Notes under the pieces: model-generated
Seen by the model: only the letters and a program-made list of their open reading frames with translations
The model's database searches: none
What the model was told of the DNA's origin: nothing
Program-made: the position numbers and the translations under genes
Part shown: piece by piece, positions 1-12,205 of the stretch
Position numbering within the stretch: position 1 is the stretch's first letter
Layout: each line of letters starts with the position of its first letter
DNA from: Carettochelys insculpta
Lineage: Eukaryota; Chordata; Testudines; Carettochelyidae
Length of the DNA stretch: 64,000 bases
NCBI RefSeq assembly: GCF_033958435.1
Contig: NC_134147.1
Location: 46,370,001 to 46,434,000, forward strand
Direction: 5' to 3'

Positions 1-269
1 AGAGAATTTGCCAGATATGGGAGGTCAATATTTTCTATAACATAACCCACATTTCCACAACTTACTGGACTCTAAGACGACATTTAAGGGGTGAATTAGA
101 GCTAAATGGCAGCACAGAACACTGAGAGTCAGCACTGGTGGCTGTAAACAAACTTTATGGGACCACAGGAAACTTGGCTGCACCCCATAAGTAGTCATTC
201 AGCTAACTAAAATCATGACGGATTACAGAGTTTTCCAATGAGAGTTCTGGTTTAGAGAGGTTTAACCTG
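1..269 (-). mobile_element. Tigger-like miniature DNA transposon, copy 1, cut by window edge
   Basis: The stretch is the reverse complement of the complete copy at 31242-31550. It ends in gaggtttaacctg, the inverted terminus of that copy, followed by TA at 270-271. Shared internal blocks include one around 140-175 (gtggctgtaaacaaacttta) and one near 205-220 (agctaactaaaatcatg). No transposase is visible. The TA flank and the CAGGTT terminus are typical of Tc1/mariner and pogo/Tigger elements, so the superfamily is inferred. Confidence 0.6.
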
Positions 270-479
270 TAGTCTGCCCCTTCTACTAAGCAGTGACCTG
301 ACCACGCTAAATTTTACAGTCAACTGGAAGTTCTGGGGCAGCTGACGGGCCAAAAAAGAACTTCCCCACAACATATAGTAGGGTTCCCTCTGCCCCACAT
401 GAACAATAATCTTGACTGACTGTGTTATTTAACCTCCAGCAGCTGCCAAATTCCTGGTTTACGTGCGGGATGCAATCAT

Positions 480-789
480 GAAAATTTAACTTAGAAACCT
501 AGGGGTGATACTGCAGGATTTGGATTCAGTAAGTCGCCCCCCTTCCTCCTGCCTGCTGGGAGAAGGTCTACTTCCTCTCCTCCTCGTTGCTGACAGGAGG
601 CCAGCGGATATCAATGGGAAGGAGAAAGCATGTGTGTGAGAGTCAGAAGAGGGCTGTGGAAACCCATAGGGAGAGCCATGACAAAGCAGCTGGCAAACAC
701 TTGAGAGACTAGGCACAAGGGAAGGCAGCAACCAGGATAACAGGAAAAATAACACGATGGTTCTGAACAACTGCAGGAAGTTCTGATTT
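480..789. other. Spacer between repeats, nothing recognised
   Basis: The stretch between the Tigger-like copy and the SINE-like repeat carries no recognisable gene or repeat. The overlapping minus-strand frames of 71 to 124 codons have no family resemblance and are treated as chance. Confidence 0.4.
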
Positions 790-995
790 GGAGCCACATG
801 TCCTGAGACACAAGTGTAACCCCCACACCTGTGTGTCCCAGCTACTGGTACCCAGACCACCCCACAGGAAAAAAAATAAGTGCCCTCTACAGCTTAAGCC
901 GAGTGCCAACTGGCTGTTAGCTGAAGCTGTAGCAACACCTAGACTAAGCTCCAGAGATCCCAGGTTTGAGGCCCCCTGTGGGCAGTTACACAAGC
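790..995 (+). repeat. tRNA-derived SINE-like repeat, copy 1
   Basis: This repeat aligns over its length with 23850-24032: both have a 'ggtacc(c/t)agacc' block, an A-rich run, a 'cctctacag' block, then a tRNA-like part with 'ttagct..a..tgtagc', 'ctccag' and a B-box-like 'aggtttgaggccccc', ending in 'gggcagttaca'. The order of A-box-like and B-box-like blocks sets the strand. Turtles are known to carry tRNA-derived SINEs, but the subfamily is not identified. The body has drifted too far to be a functional tRNA gene. Confidence 0.55.
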
Positions 996-1032
996 ACTGT
1001 AACGAGAGATTGAATTTCTCTAGCCTGGCATG

Positions 1033-1290
1033 GTGCTGAACAAGGAGAATTTGCTGGAGCGGGGAAGGTCAACATCATCTAGCTAGATTTCCACTACTTA
1101 TTGGGTTCTCAGAAGACATTTGGGAGTAAATTAGAGATTACTAACAGCACAGGACACTGAGAGCCAAGAATGGTGACTGTAAACAAGCTTTATGGGACTA
1201 CAAGAAACTTGGCCACACCCATGGCAAGTGGACATCGGGCCAACTAAAATCATGTTGGACCACGGATGTTACCAGACTAGAGAATTTCAA
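1033..1290 (-). mobile_element. Tigger-like miniature DNA transposon, copy 2
   Basis: Same family and orientation as the copy at the window start. Shared blocks include 'gagaatttgc', 'cactgagagccaagaatggtg', 'gtaaacaagctttatggga' and 'ccaactaaaatcatg', and the end 'ccagactagagaatttcaa' is a decayed inverted terminus. It is more diverged at its ends than the copy at 31242. No coding capacity is present. Confidence 0.55.
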
Positions 1291-2469
1291 ACTCGTTGTT
1301 ATCAAATGCCCCACAAATAGAAGAGAGACACTCAACTTTAGTGAGTGTGCACATAGAGAAGGGGTATGACAATAGACAAGATGTCAGCCAATTTTCCAGA
1401 AAAACCTGCATTTCTTCAAGTGAAGAATAGAAACCCCAGTGCCAGGCCCTGGGGGGCCCAACCAGCAAAACAGAAGAGAGACTGGGGCTAAACAATTTAG
1501 AGATTCTGAAGGGAAACACTGAGTCAGCACACAAAATTTAAAATCAATTGTCCAACTCTTTGTACTCTTAACTTAAGCCTTCAACGAATGGCAGCAAGGC
1601 AATTCTGCAGTATGGCTATGAATCATGCTATTGATTTTCAGTATCTTCTGTGCAGAAAATTAAATTATGTAAATCTAAGCCTTTGCAAATCTCTTACTTT
1701 AATGTGAAATTGAACATTTGCTTAAGTCAGCATCTTATTTATGCAATTAAAAACTTGACATCCTTATGAATATATGCAGTTTTAGTCTTCCACATAGATT
1801 AATAATTAGTGTCTATCTGTATTTTTAATAGGTGAGCAACCATGTTATGCAACTATAGACTTACACTGGAAAGTTCTGGCAATATAAGCCAAGAAAGTAG
1901 CTCAAGTATTTATTAACAGAATTGCAGGATGGAATTAGATTGTGTTACGTTATTGGAAAGTTGGTCTTGAGATTAAAGCATTGTAGTAGAACTCAGAAAA
2001 CTACAGTTCAATCAAGGAGTCTGCTACAAACTTTCCTGTGAATATGTCAATCCTGAAGCACAAACAGGGATGACAGCTCTTAGGACAAGTCTACGTTGCA
2101 ATTAAAAACTAGCTAGGGCTCAGGCTGTTAACTTGTGGGGTAGAGGTTTGGTTCTAGGCCCTCTGAGGTACAAGGACCCAAGTGTGAATGTCTATGCCAC
2201 AGTTAGACAGTCCCCTGAATTGTCAGTTGGCACAGGCCAGCAGTGGGTTTTTAACTGCAGTGTGGTGGACATACCCTCAGAGCCCAGGTCAACTGACTAG
2301 GGCTTTTGGGGCTCATGCTATGAACTAAAAATACATTCCCGTGTGGGCTCTTACCCCCAGTGAGAGCGATGGGCTCAAAGCCTCAGTGGGAACATTTGCA
2401 CTGCTGTTTTTAGTTCCATAGTATACACCGCGGCAACCCAGGGTCTGGGACTCACTGCTGCAGCTGTTT
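1291..2469. other. No recognised feature
   Basis: AT-rich sequence with no convincing reading frame or repeat. The frame near 1277-1534 on the minus strand shows no family signature. Confidence 0.4.
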
Positions 2470-2615
2470 TTTGCAGGGTAGATAGGCAAGTCATTTCATC
2501 TCACTCTGCCTCCATTTCCCAAGCATAAAACAGGGTTAGCAAGCCTCCTCGCTCCATCTCCACAAGGATGGTGTGAGAGAGGTTCATTAACGTTTGTAAG
2601 GGACTCGTGTATCAA
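2470..2615 (+). repeat. MIR/CORE-SINE 3' fragment
   Basis: The sequence shows the order typical of MIR-class SINE tails: 'gcaagtcatttcatctc', 'tgcctccatttccc', a run like 'aaaacaggg', then 'atggtgtgagagaggttcatta'. The tRNA-like head is missing. The call rests on block order only, so the subfamily is open. Confidence 0.45.
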
Positions 2616-4310
2616 GGTTGAGTGAGCAATTTCAGTACCTACAGAGACAGACAGGAAAGCTGGTCAAATGGATGGAGATTAGCTCTTGTGTTTCCCAGAA
2701 CAGGAAAACTTAAATTAAACTAAACTAATATTTAAATTAAATTAATATTAATGGAGCTAAATAAATACCAATAATTACTACGTTTCTCCATTATTCCTTC
2801 ACAGGTGGGAGATGGTGAACTCATGCACTCTGAGGTTCCAATCAGTTCAGCAGCAGAGAGCAGCTAACTCCTCTCCCATTGTATTCAGTCAGAATGGTAT
2901 CCGACAATGCAGCTGGGAGTAGGAGGTCAATACAAAGAGCCCTGGGAAGCAAGGAAGCTGGGGAGTGAGGCTGCCGGAGGATGCATAAGAGGGTCAGAGA
3001 GAGATCTTCATACCAGTTACCCTGAGTCAGAAGCCACTAGAGGAAAAAAGGAGACCCGGGGGGATGATGTATGGGGGAGGGCAGGTAGTTAGAGGGGATG
3101 ATACAAGGAGACACATGGCAAGCGTCCAGCTGCAAATGCTGACACATACTCATAGGATTGTGCATAAACCAGGTCAACACCGAAGGTAGTGATGCACAGT
3201 TTTATGCATACCAGCATATGTGTTCTGAGAACTGCAAATACACATTTAAAATACATCAGGCCTCATTTGGCTCTCAGGTGCATCAATATAAAATTAAATG
3301 CACACCCAGTCTACTGCCTGCTTCTGTGCTCTTGGTACATATCAGCAACAGCAGCTTCCTAATAACCACGTTCTGTAAGAAGATGAAGATCCTTATAAAT
3401 GTCATGATGAAATCTTTCTCATGCCTAGCTCTCTCACTAATATTAACTAGCACTAAAATTTCAGATCCCGCACAACAGTCTAAAGTGAATCAATCCGTGT
3501 CACACTTCTGTAGCCTGCAAAACCAATGAAATTTTGTGCTGTTTATTTAATATTCTGATCAGCTTTCCATTTCTTCTGTCTCAGTATATTAAGTTTTCAA
3601 CAAAATGGATTTGATAAGTGTCCTCAAAGGCACAATAAGGTAATTTCTTCTTGAATACTCAAGTGATATTCAGAGTTCACATGCAAATACAGAATTTTAT
3701 CCGCTATCTACTTTATATATAAAATTATTCTAATATTTGGAGAGCTTATACTCCGGGTATTAGAGTTCAAATGATATCAAATAGTCATCCATGAAAGGGA
3801 AAAACCCTTTAAGGTAGATATTTAATACCAAACTATTTCATCATTCCTACATTATGTTAGATTAACTCAAACTCCATTCTAGAACAAACAACGATCATTT
3901 GAGGCCTTGCCAGAATTAGAAGGGGTGCACGGCTATGACTAAACCAATCAGATATCTTTTTCTGATTAAACTGCTGCAAATCTCCAATGCAGGCACACAA
4001 GCCAGTTTATCTTAATTTTGTAATTTATCTATGCAAGCAGACTTAAGCAAGTGTAATACTGGTTAAGTATGTCTACATTAGGGACTTTCTCTGTTTTAAC
4101 TAAATCGCTGCTACTTTTGTAATAAGCCCCTCAAGACTATTTGTGAAAGGTAGACTGTTAAGACCTTGGTCCTCTATAATCATGGAACATCTAAGAGCTC
4201 AGTGAAAACAATCTCGTTAGTGTTTTAGCCATAAAGGGACTGCATTGTCCAGACTGTTAGTTATTAGTATGGTGTTAAATTCAGGGTACAGAAAGAGTTC
4301 TGTAGTTAGT
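2616..4310. other. No recognised feature; AT-rich tract at 2705-2755
   Basis: The stretch contains a low-complexity TTAAAT/TAATATT tract near its start. A 123-codon plus-strand frame at 3158-3529 has no recognisable domain or signal and is probably chance. Nothing else was identified. Confidence 0.4.
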
Positions 4311-4317
4311 AACAGAA

Positions 4318-4490
4318 AGATAGCCCTGTTAGTCTATATTCTATCAAAACAAAAAAAAGCAGTTCACTAGCACTTTAAAGACTAACAAAATAATTTACTA
4401 GGTGACGAGAAGAAGTGGGTCTGTCCCACGAAAGCTCATCACCTAACAAATTATTTTGTTAGTCTTTAAAGTGCTACTGAACTGTTTTTT
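4318..4490 (+). mobile_element. Penelope-like terminal unit forming a 50-bp foldback
   Basis: The left arm (4360-4409) is the reverse complement of the right arm (4435-4484) at about 46 of 50 positions, with a 25-base centre. The centre reads agaagtgggtctgtcccacg followed by aaa: GTGGG at 4415-4419 can pair with CCCAC at 4425-4429, directly followed by GAAA at 4430-4433. The outer part 'tagccctgttagtctatatt' is the family's other terminus. The same unit flanks the PLE at 38.3-39.6 kb, which ties it to Penelope-like elements. The hammerhead-like reading is discussed as a finding. No ORF is present. Confidence 0.6.
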
Positions 4491-6880
4491 AGTTCTGCAG
4501 TTGAGTTTGGGTGTTTGGTATGTGCACGCCATACAATACAAAATACAAATGTACTACAAAAAAGGTGTTTTATTCCAAACTACACTGCTTTTTAGCTAGA
4601 GAGAGATTTACATGTTTTAGAAGGTGAAAAAGCATGCACAAGACCTAACTCTTGGGCAGGCCAGTGCTAAGAGCTGTGAGCCATGACAGTTAACTATCTG
4701 CAAAACAAGTCTCATTTAAAAGAGAGCAGCTTGGATTAGGTGCACTGGCTTTATTTTTCATCAAATGCTACTAAAAAGAAACAAGTAAGATGTGGACATC
4801 ACAAGACATAAGTTTTCACAGGTTCCATCAGAACAGCAGTATTGTAAAAGATGTCTTAAAATGAACACGGCATGATAGGCTGGGGTGGAGTGGAGAAGGG
4901 GAGAGAGAGGACAATTTATAGAAAACAGATTTACAATGGTTAACAATGTATTTGTGCAATTAAAATAAAAAGTGATTTAATCCATCTTTTTAGTCCTGCT
5001 CTCAGGAAGCTGCCTAAACAGAACTAGGCCATTTGACTCAAATATTTTATCAGCCTCTGACAGCAAATAAATCTACAAAACATTCCAGGCGCAGATAGTC
5101 CATTTTAATACTGTATTGCTTTTAAATAGGATTTCTCCACCATGGAAGCATGCATTTTGTCCAGATGATTTTATATCTTGCCAACAAAGGATGAAAGTCA
5201 AATGACACATGGTGGTCAGACCAACAAATTATATTGCGAATAAAACTTCTGCCTTTGATCATACTACAGTGACTTTCCTCTGATTCTCAGATAAAAGCTG
5301 AAATCTATCCTCCAATGAATGAACAGGTCATATCCATGAATGGCTCCCATTAATGAATGATGGGAGTTATGCTCATAAATCTCTTGTGACTCAATGGGAG
5401 AAGGGGCACCTTTGAGCCGTTAGTCTGCTGAATGATGCAGACTCTACCACCCGTAAGAGAGTTGCCCTGAAGATTCCCTTTGGGTGAATCTCATCGACAG
5501 ATCTGTTCATATAAATGGCATGGGACCTTAAGCTCTATTCCATTCCTGCTGCTTGTGTACCTGATGTATGATGCGGCTGCAGCACCGTGGCGGGGAACAA
5601 GAACATAAACGCAGAGCACAGCAGGCCTAACAGGAGCTAACCGGCAGATTGCAATTTGAAGATGAAAAATAGTTCAGGGAACACAGTGTCACATTGTGGG
5701 GAAATAAATTAACCGGTGGAATTAAAACTCCTTGTTCCAAGCAAGAGGAAAGCTGCAGCTACCAGGAGCATTAACCCTCTGCAACCTGCTGAGGTAGGAG
5801 CCACTGAATTCACTCATATGCATCTGTTATCCACTGTATCAGGAAATTACAACTCCCCCTTACTCAGAGCTGCTGTAAATAGACCAGTGAAAACTTCTTT
5901 TCAGAGCACAAAAGCCAGCGTATCGTAACAGGAAGAAGAGGCTTCAAGGGTCATGGGGCGGTGAGACATCCAACCTTATGCCAAAGGTTAGCTGCCACTT
6001 ATCCACGAGCTGAGCCTCAGCGTGTGTAGGGGCAGCTGGGCACTGCTAAGACAATGAGCTGAGCTCCCAAGGAATGGGGAAGAATGAATCCAAATCCCTA
6101 TGATCATCACCAGGTTTTACAGACCCCACTCCAAGCCTGTCTGGGTCTGAGGGATGGCAGCACAGCCTCATTAGCGAGTCAGCCAGGCAGCCTCATAATG
6201 ACCCCATTAAGGGAACTTAAAAAAAAAGGAGCCTGGGGAGGTCCGGGGAGAGCAAAGCTGCCAGTTTTGTCCAGGAAGGCTCCTGCATGATGACAAAGGG
6301 TTTGGCTTTGTATCGAGTGGTTTACAACTCACTTGGCATGAGCTGCGGGAGAGGCAACAGTATTGGTAATTTTGGGCTGTGGATCCAAATCTTCGGATAA
6401 TTGTAATCGCCTGCAGAACTAGCAGTAGACACAAGCAACGCTCGCCAGATACCCAGCGGTGCCAAAAACCAATTCATTTCCCACCTTGTTTCCAGTGACA
6501 AATAATTCAACCATCTACACAGAGAGACCACAGCTTGTCCCCTACTCCACCTCCCCCTGCCCTCCCACCACCCCGAGCTCCATCTCCTGGAAAAGCTCTT
6601 CACTAGGGCCTGGGTTCTTCCAGTGGACTTGCTTCGTGACCTCAGCCCATCCCTTGTTACCAGGAGCTTCAGATAAAGCCAAACCTCTAAAGGAAAGTCT
6701 TCTTTTACCCAGATCCAGAACAAACACCTATCCCGCTGTGCTGTGCCTGCCCCTTCTCGCCACGTAACCAACACACTTTATCTGTAAGACAAGCATGTCT
6801 CATGTAAGTAGGTATTTAGGGTGCCTAACCTGAAACCCCTTGAAAGGGGATTTATCTACAGTGTGTGGAAATGCACTTCA
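4491..6880. other. No recognised feature
   Basis: No gene or clear repeat was recognised. Frames such as 6322-6774 on the minus strand (150 codons) and 6459-6767 on the plus strand overlap each other and show no domain, signal peptide or membrane pattern. I treat them as chance openings in a somewhat GC-richer stretch. Confidence 0.4.
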
Positions 6881-6884
6881 GAGG

Positions 6885-7115
6885 GGCGTAAGCTGGGGAG
6901 TGCCCGAACTGCCCCACGTAGATCTTGCTGGTAATGTTCCATCTATTTTTTTCCCCGTCCATGGACGGAATAAATTTTGTTATGTGCACCCAGGCATTGT
7001 GGATGTGCACCACCAGTACAAGCATGCTACCGGCTGGGGGCACTCCGCTAATCAGCTGGGTGGTATCTGAATCTCTCCTGGGTGGCCTCCCAAGCGCTCT
7101 GCTTACAGGGAACAC
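6885..7115 (+). repeat. Unclassified interspersed repeat, copy 1
   Basis: This segment shares with the minus-strand segment 47620-47765 the blocks 'taatgttccatctatttttttcc', 'gctaatcagctggg' and 'tctcctggg(t/a)(g/c)...', followed by 'gctctgcttacaggga'. Two copies on opposite strands 40 kb apart show it is a dispersed family. A perfect inverted pair 'ccgtccatggacgg' lies at about 6956-6969. No terminal repeats or coding potential fix the class. Confidence 0.5.
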
Positions 7116-8929
7116 TAGAATCCTCTAATACAGTCTCTCCTCTTCCTTCCTCCTTTCCCAACATTACACGTTGTGTTAATCACAGGAGACGTAAGAGACC
7201 AGTGAATTGCTACTCTTGCAAAGGCAGCTCACAGTTCTCCTTCCCTACGAGGGAAGATCACCACTGTAAACCTGATCCCACACTGAGTTTTCATCAAAGC
7301 TCACATTTCTCCCTCTAACCTATCAAGTCGCACAGTTCTGGCACTGATGCCAGGTCACTCAGCGAGTGGGCAGATTAGCACTCCCTCAGCAATTAATAGA
7401 GAGGATGATGCTCTTCTGGTTCACACCATAATGAGTGGTTCTACAGAAGTCAATGGACCCATCTTGGTGTGAAATTGATAGGAGATCAGCAACAGGCCTG
7501 TGTCTGGGATTTACAGGGTTCCTGTCAGATTGTAAGGTTTATATTCCTTGCCAATTGTGCAGTCTATTTAACTGTGGGAATGAAGTAAAACCACATTAAT
7601 CTCTTTCTAGTTAAGTTCACTCTGGTTTCCAGGCACTAACATTGGAGCAGCAAATTCCAAAGGGGTATGGCTACAACAACAGAGAATAAAAATGTTCTAG
7701 TAATATATTTTGTAGGTTATTTTTCTTGTAATTTGCAGTCAGGTCTCAAGGTCAACAAGGTACAAAATGATCCAAGGAAACAAATTAAAGGCAAAGAAAA
7801 CCTTTAAAAGAAGAAAAAAAGTTTCTTCGAGTCCAACGAGTAGGCATTATTATTTCTGTGCCTAAACATTTAATTAATAGTGTTGATGTTTCAGTGAGCG
7901 ATGGCATGTTAACCATTTTATGCTGGCAGTATGCAGCCCATACAGATATTGCCAGAACTAGCCTTCTCTTGGAAAATCCAGTTTTATCTGTATTTAAAGA
8001 TGATGTGCAAAGACAAAAGAAATTGGGGGAAACTGAGCCAAAGGCAAACAACTGAGCTTCCCCTTTGATGTTCACTGTTCATGCTGAATTTGTAGGAAGG
8101 GTCAGTTCACTTGTGTTCTCCATGGACATCTAACTCCAGAGCAGAAAAAGGGAGTAGGGAGTTTCTTGTTCTGTATCAGTTTTCCTGACCACTTCAGAAA
8201 CCCAAGAGAGCCAGAGCTGTTAGGAGATTCTTCTGCCCAGAGTGAGGCCCATTGGCAGAAGAGGACAGAGAGAGGAGGATGGGGACTTGAGAGAGTCAAA
8301 AGAACAAGAACAATGCTAGTTACAAGAACTGCTTTGTAACCAAGTAGAATGCTGGAGAGCCATCACCATCGCCATCTGAAACTGAAAGGCAGTGTCCCTG
8401 CAGCGATGCAATTTAAAGGACCTTGTCTGTTCTTTCCTCTCCATGCATGTAATAGGCTGGAAAACAACGTTAACTCTGCATTCATTAAACCAGCAGGTGA
8501 CACCATACAGGAGGAATAGATGACAACAGCGGACACATCAAAAATATTAAGTGATCTGGCAAGCTAAGAAATATGGGGCCATATAAGCAAGACGACCTCC
8601 TGTAGACAAAGGTACCGTAATGCGCTTGGGGGGACAATCCTTTGTGTCGCTATAACGTCCAAGACTTCTGTTTCAAAAGATAAAGGACTGGGAGTTAGGA
8701 TAGATAGCTAATTAGAAGAGAATTCACACTGCAATGTTATTGCCAAAAAACACCACCAACTGCTGTCCTGTTGTAAGTGTGCAAGGCACTGGAAGTACTA
8801 ATACTGCTTTAGACAGACTTCAGAGAAGCTGTTGTCTCAATGCTGTCCTCTGAAAAGGGAGCTTCACAAGTTTAGAAACGTTTAGGACAAAACAGTTTGC
8901 ACTTAGCGAACACACACCAGCTCCCACTC
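7116..8929. other. No recognised feature
   Basis: No gene, RNA or repeat was recognised. Short frames on both strands lack any family signature. Confidence 0.4.
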
Positions 8930-9115
8930 AAGGGTCCTAAAGCCCTTGGCAAATATTCATTATAAAACATTAAGTATTATTATCCACATTACTTAGAGAA
9001 CATGGGCACAAAGAACCACCCAAGGTAACAGGGCATTGGGACAGAGGCAGAAATTGTAGCCGTAAATCCTACTGACTCTCAGTCCTGTATTCTAAACAGG
9101 AAACCGTGCAGCTTT
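8930..9115 (-). repeat. MIR/CORE-SINE fragment
   Basis: In this orientation the blocks run 'attattatccacattac', 'gaacatgggcacaaaga', 'cccaaggtaacagggcat', 'agaggcagaaattgtagcc', 'tgactctcagtcct'. That is the reverse-complement order of a MIR: cancer-free tail, CORE and tRNA-related end. It is strongly diverged and inert. Confidence 0.5.
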
Positions 9116-9698
9116 AAGTCAGGGGAGCAGCTGAAAACAGGGTTGTAGGAAAGCATCTTTTGAAGAAATCATTTGTCAACTGCATGTGACTCTTTATAAA
9201 AAATGAAGGTATTAGCTATTATTACATTAGCCTTAGCATCTCGAACTCAGTGTCTGGCAGCTGTGTTGGGTGGAATGTGGTGGCGCAGGAAGGTTGCTAA
9301 GGTACACACAGAATACTATGGCTCTTTCAGTTGACATTGGGGCTGTGTTGCATCTCAGAACCACTTGTTATGGAAATGGGCTTTGTGCCAGAGAGAAGGA
9401 AGTTTGCAAACCCAGCAACATGGGACTGGGACACATTTCAATCACTATCTGACTTAGCTCTCAGCCCGTATCTAAAGAACACGCTGTCAGAATGACACTT
9501 GGCAGGGAGTTGCAGCATTCCAGGTGCTTGCAGGCAGGGCTTATACCCCAGCTCCCAGAGAGGCCAGTAGCAGCATGGCCATGGAGACCCTGCTCATGGA
9601 GGCCCTGCTGCTTTCTCTTCCCAAGCAGTGGTGTCTCCAGAAAAAGCCGTTTGAGGCAGATTGCCAGTGAAGAAGCTCTGATTCCTGCGTTAGCTGAA

Positions 9699-9731
9699 AA
9701 CAAGCAGTCCTGTAGCACCTTAAAGACTACA
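9699..9731 (-). repeat. Short Penelope-like terminal fragment
   Basis: The block 'agtcctgtagcaccttaaag' plus 'actac' is the reverse complement of the block that follows the hammerhead-like motif in the copy at 51011-51095 ('ctttaaggtgctacaggact'). Only this short part of the unit is recognisable. Confidence 0.4.
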
Positions 9732-12205
9732 CAGTTACCATGCCTCAGACTTCTTTAACTAATGCGTGGAGGGTTTTCAGTTTCCAGGGCTATGACTATT
9801 TAATTAACCGGGGGGCGGGGGGAGGGAGGCGTGCTAAAAGAATTAGGCCCCTGTAGCAATCTTGTATTTCACGTGCAAGTCACATCCAGCTGAAGAACAT
9901 AGTTATGCTCTTAAACCCCTGTTCACTGGTGACTAGCCACACCTCTGTGTTGCATAACCCCACAAATGCAGCGGCAGAGCAAGCTTTTCGCTCACAGGAA
10001 ACCTTTTCACCAGGACCTCTGTCAACCTTCAGAAGCCAGGTTTATTGACTACTCCAGGTTTCTCCCCTTAAGAACAGATTGGACCAGTGACTTAAGTACA
10101 GTAAGTCTCTGCACTGCAGCCCCACTTCAGTTTGAAGACCCCAAAATGGTTCTCAGTATCCACAGTAAGTTTAATTACTCAAAGAAAAAATAAGTCAACC
10201 TTCCCTGAACATCTGTGTTGCTTTACCTAGCCGGCGAACGCTCACCTAGCTACTCCCAATGCTACTGGCTACGTGCTCCTCCATACTTTGTCCTATGGAT
10301 TATGTTACGTATCCACAGCAAGGGGAGGGAAGGGCATTGCCAACTTTAAGTGCAAAGTTCCTTGCTTTTGTGGGACTCTCAGTTGCTGTTTTTGTATTCC
10401 ATACTTCTGTTCAGGGTAAGCTGTTACAATATTTCTTCCTCTTGTATATCTGGTGTCAGTGTTAAAAACAGATTAATCCTTTCATACCCCACCACAAAGG
10501 AATCTTGTAGGGAACATCCAACAATTTTCGTTGGCCAAAAAGCAGCCATTAACTTAATACCAGCACAGTTATTCAATTTTACTACAACCAACTTTAAAAA
10601 GCCATTATAATTTAAGTAAGTGATTTTCTTTAAATAAAACGCTAATGCATTAAAAAGTGACAGCATATCAGTGATTGTTTTGTAAGAGCGCTATTCGTAT
10701 TCCTCTAGACTTTCTATAGGCATAGTCCTTGCTGCAGTAAAGCAGAATTTTTAAACAAGAACACCATACGGACTCCCAAACACTACTTCTCCTCGAACAA
10801 GCTTCGAAGTATTAGGCAAGTTTTTGCTTTTATTTGCCTGACATTCAGCATATTATACTGTGGGCTTTACCAGATTTGCTGTGACCAGATGGGTAATCTG
10901 ATTTTAAACTGTAAAAAACCTTACAAGCCTCCAGTAAAACATGGTCCCACGACTAAATATGATTAGCTGTCAAGCTACAGGAAAATGTATCCCTCTGTAT
11001 CCCTAAACATACACACAAAGCAACAGCATGCTAACTAACCAGTGTGCTGAGTACTGGACAAGGCACTCACAGTCTGTGCCCCAATGGAGTATTCACCTTA
11101 TTGTAATACAACCCTGCAGGGATACAAAATAAGCATGTAGATTTTTTTTTGTCTTTGTTTCTTGTTACCTTTCAGTAGTTGCAACTATTGAGGCTACTTG
11201 TAACTAATGGCAGGGACAAATGATCAGACGTGATTTAATTGACTGGTACTGCTAGAAACTTCACCAAATACAAATAAACCAAGGGTGCACTTTTAAAAGT
11301 GGTTTAACATAGAAATGTTGGCATCTGGGTACTATTAGCTTCTCAAAGCCCTAATCTTTACGGCATGATCCTCTAAACAGCCTTCACTCCTGTTTCTGGC
11401 TGCTCTTCACCTCTCCATGCCACCCCTTACATTTACAGCCCCACATGGATGATAATTAACAGCTATTGATTGCACATTGCTCAGTGAACTCATTTTTTTT
11501 AAATTAATTGTTTCTGAACTAATGTGGGACTTGGTTCATTTCAATTAATGCCACTGTTCTGGAATGGAATGGCTATAAATGCCTCTTGGTCTGGGTATTC
11601 CCCCCTTTGTTTGGTTTTACCCCCATTTAAATCTAAGTACTTTTTATGCAGTGTGATGAACTTTTCCTTTCACGGGACTGTCTGTGCTCAAGCAACATCT
11701 CCCACAATCCCTTCCATTCAAAGCAACACCACCACCACCCCACACCCCTGATGTGGACCACCTACTGTTCTGTGCCATCTTTGGGCAGGAGGAAGGTAAG
11801 AAGGCCCATCCTGACTGTTTTTGACTGAGCAGCCACACATCCCATTTTTGCCAGAGGGAAGCTCATCACTTCCAAACACCAGGGAGTGAGGGAAGGGGAA
11901 TAGGATGAAGGCCAGCTCACATCTGGACTGAATTCCGCAGGGCAGTGCCGTAACGGAGCTGTTAAGTCATGTTTCCCCCAAGGGTATGTTCACATGGCCC
12001 CATGCCCCACCTCGTCACCCTGACCCAGCAGTGTGCCTCAGTCACAGATCCCTGGTGGGGATCACATCGAGCTGCATGGCCCCAGAGGGAGGTCTGGGAG
12101 CAGCCAGCTATGTACAGGGCCCTACCCTGGCTGCTCCACCCTTTATGATGGTGCACCTTGAGCTTGCCTCTGGTGCTACCAGTTCTTAAACCTAATACAG
12201 GGAAT
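9732..12205. other. No recognised feature
   Basis: The stretch has mixed composition with no convincing gene. Overlapping frames around 9461-9758, 10259-10666 and 11524-11838 lie on opposite strands of the same DNA and carry no domain signature. Confidence 0.4.

Noticed and set aside
6322..6774. 150-codon minus-strand frame
   Set aside because: Overlaps plus-strand frames of similar length with no domain or motif in either.
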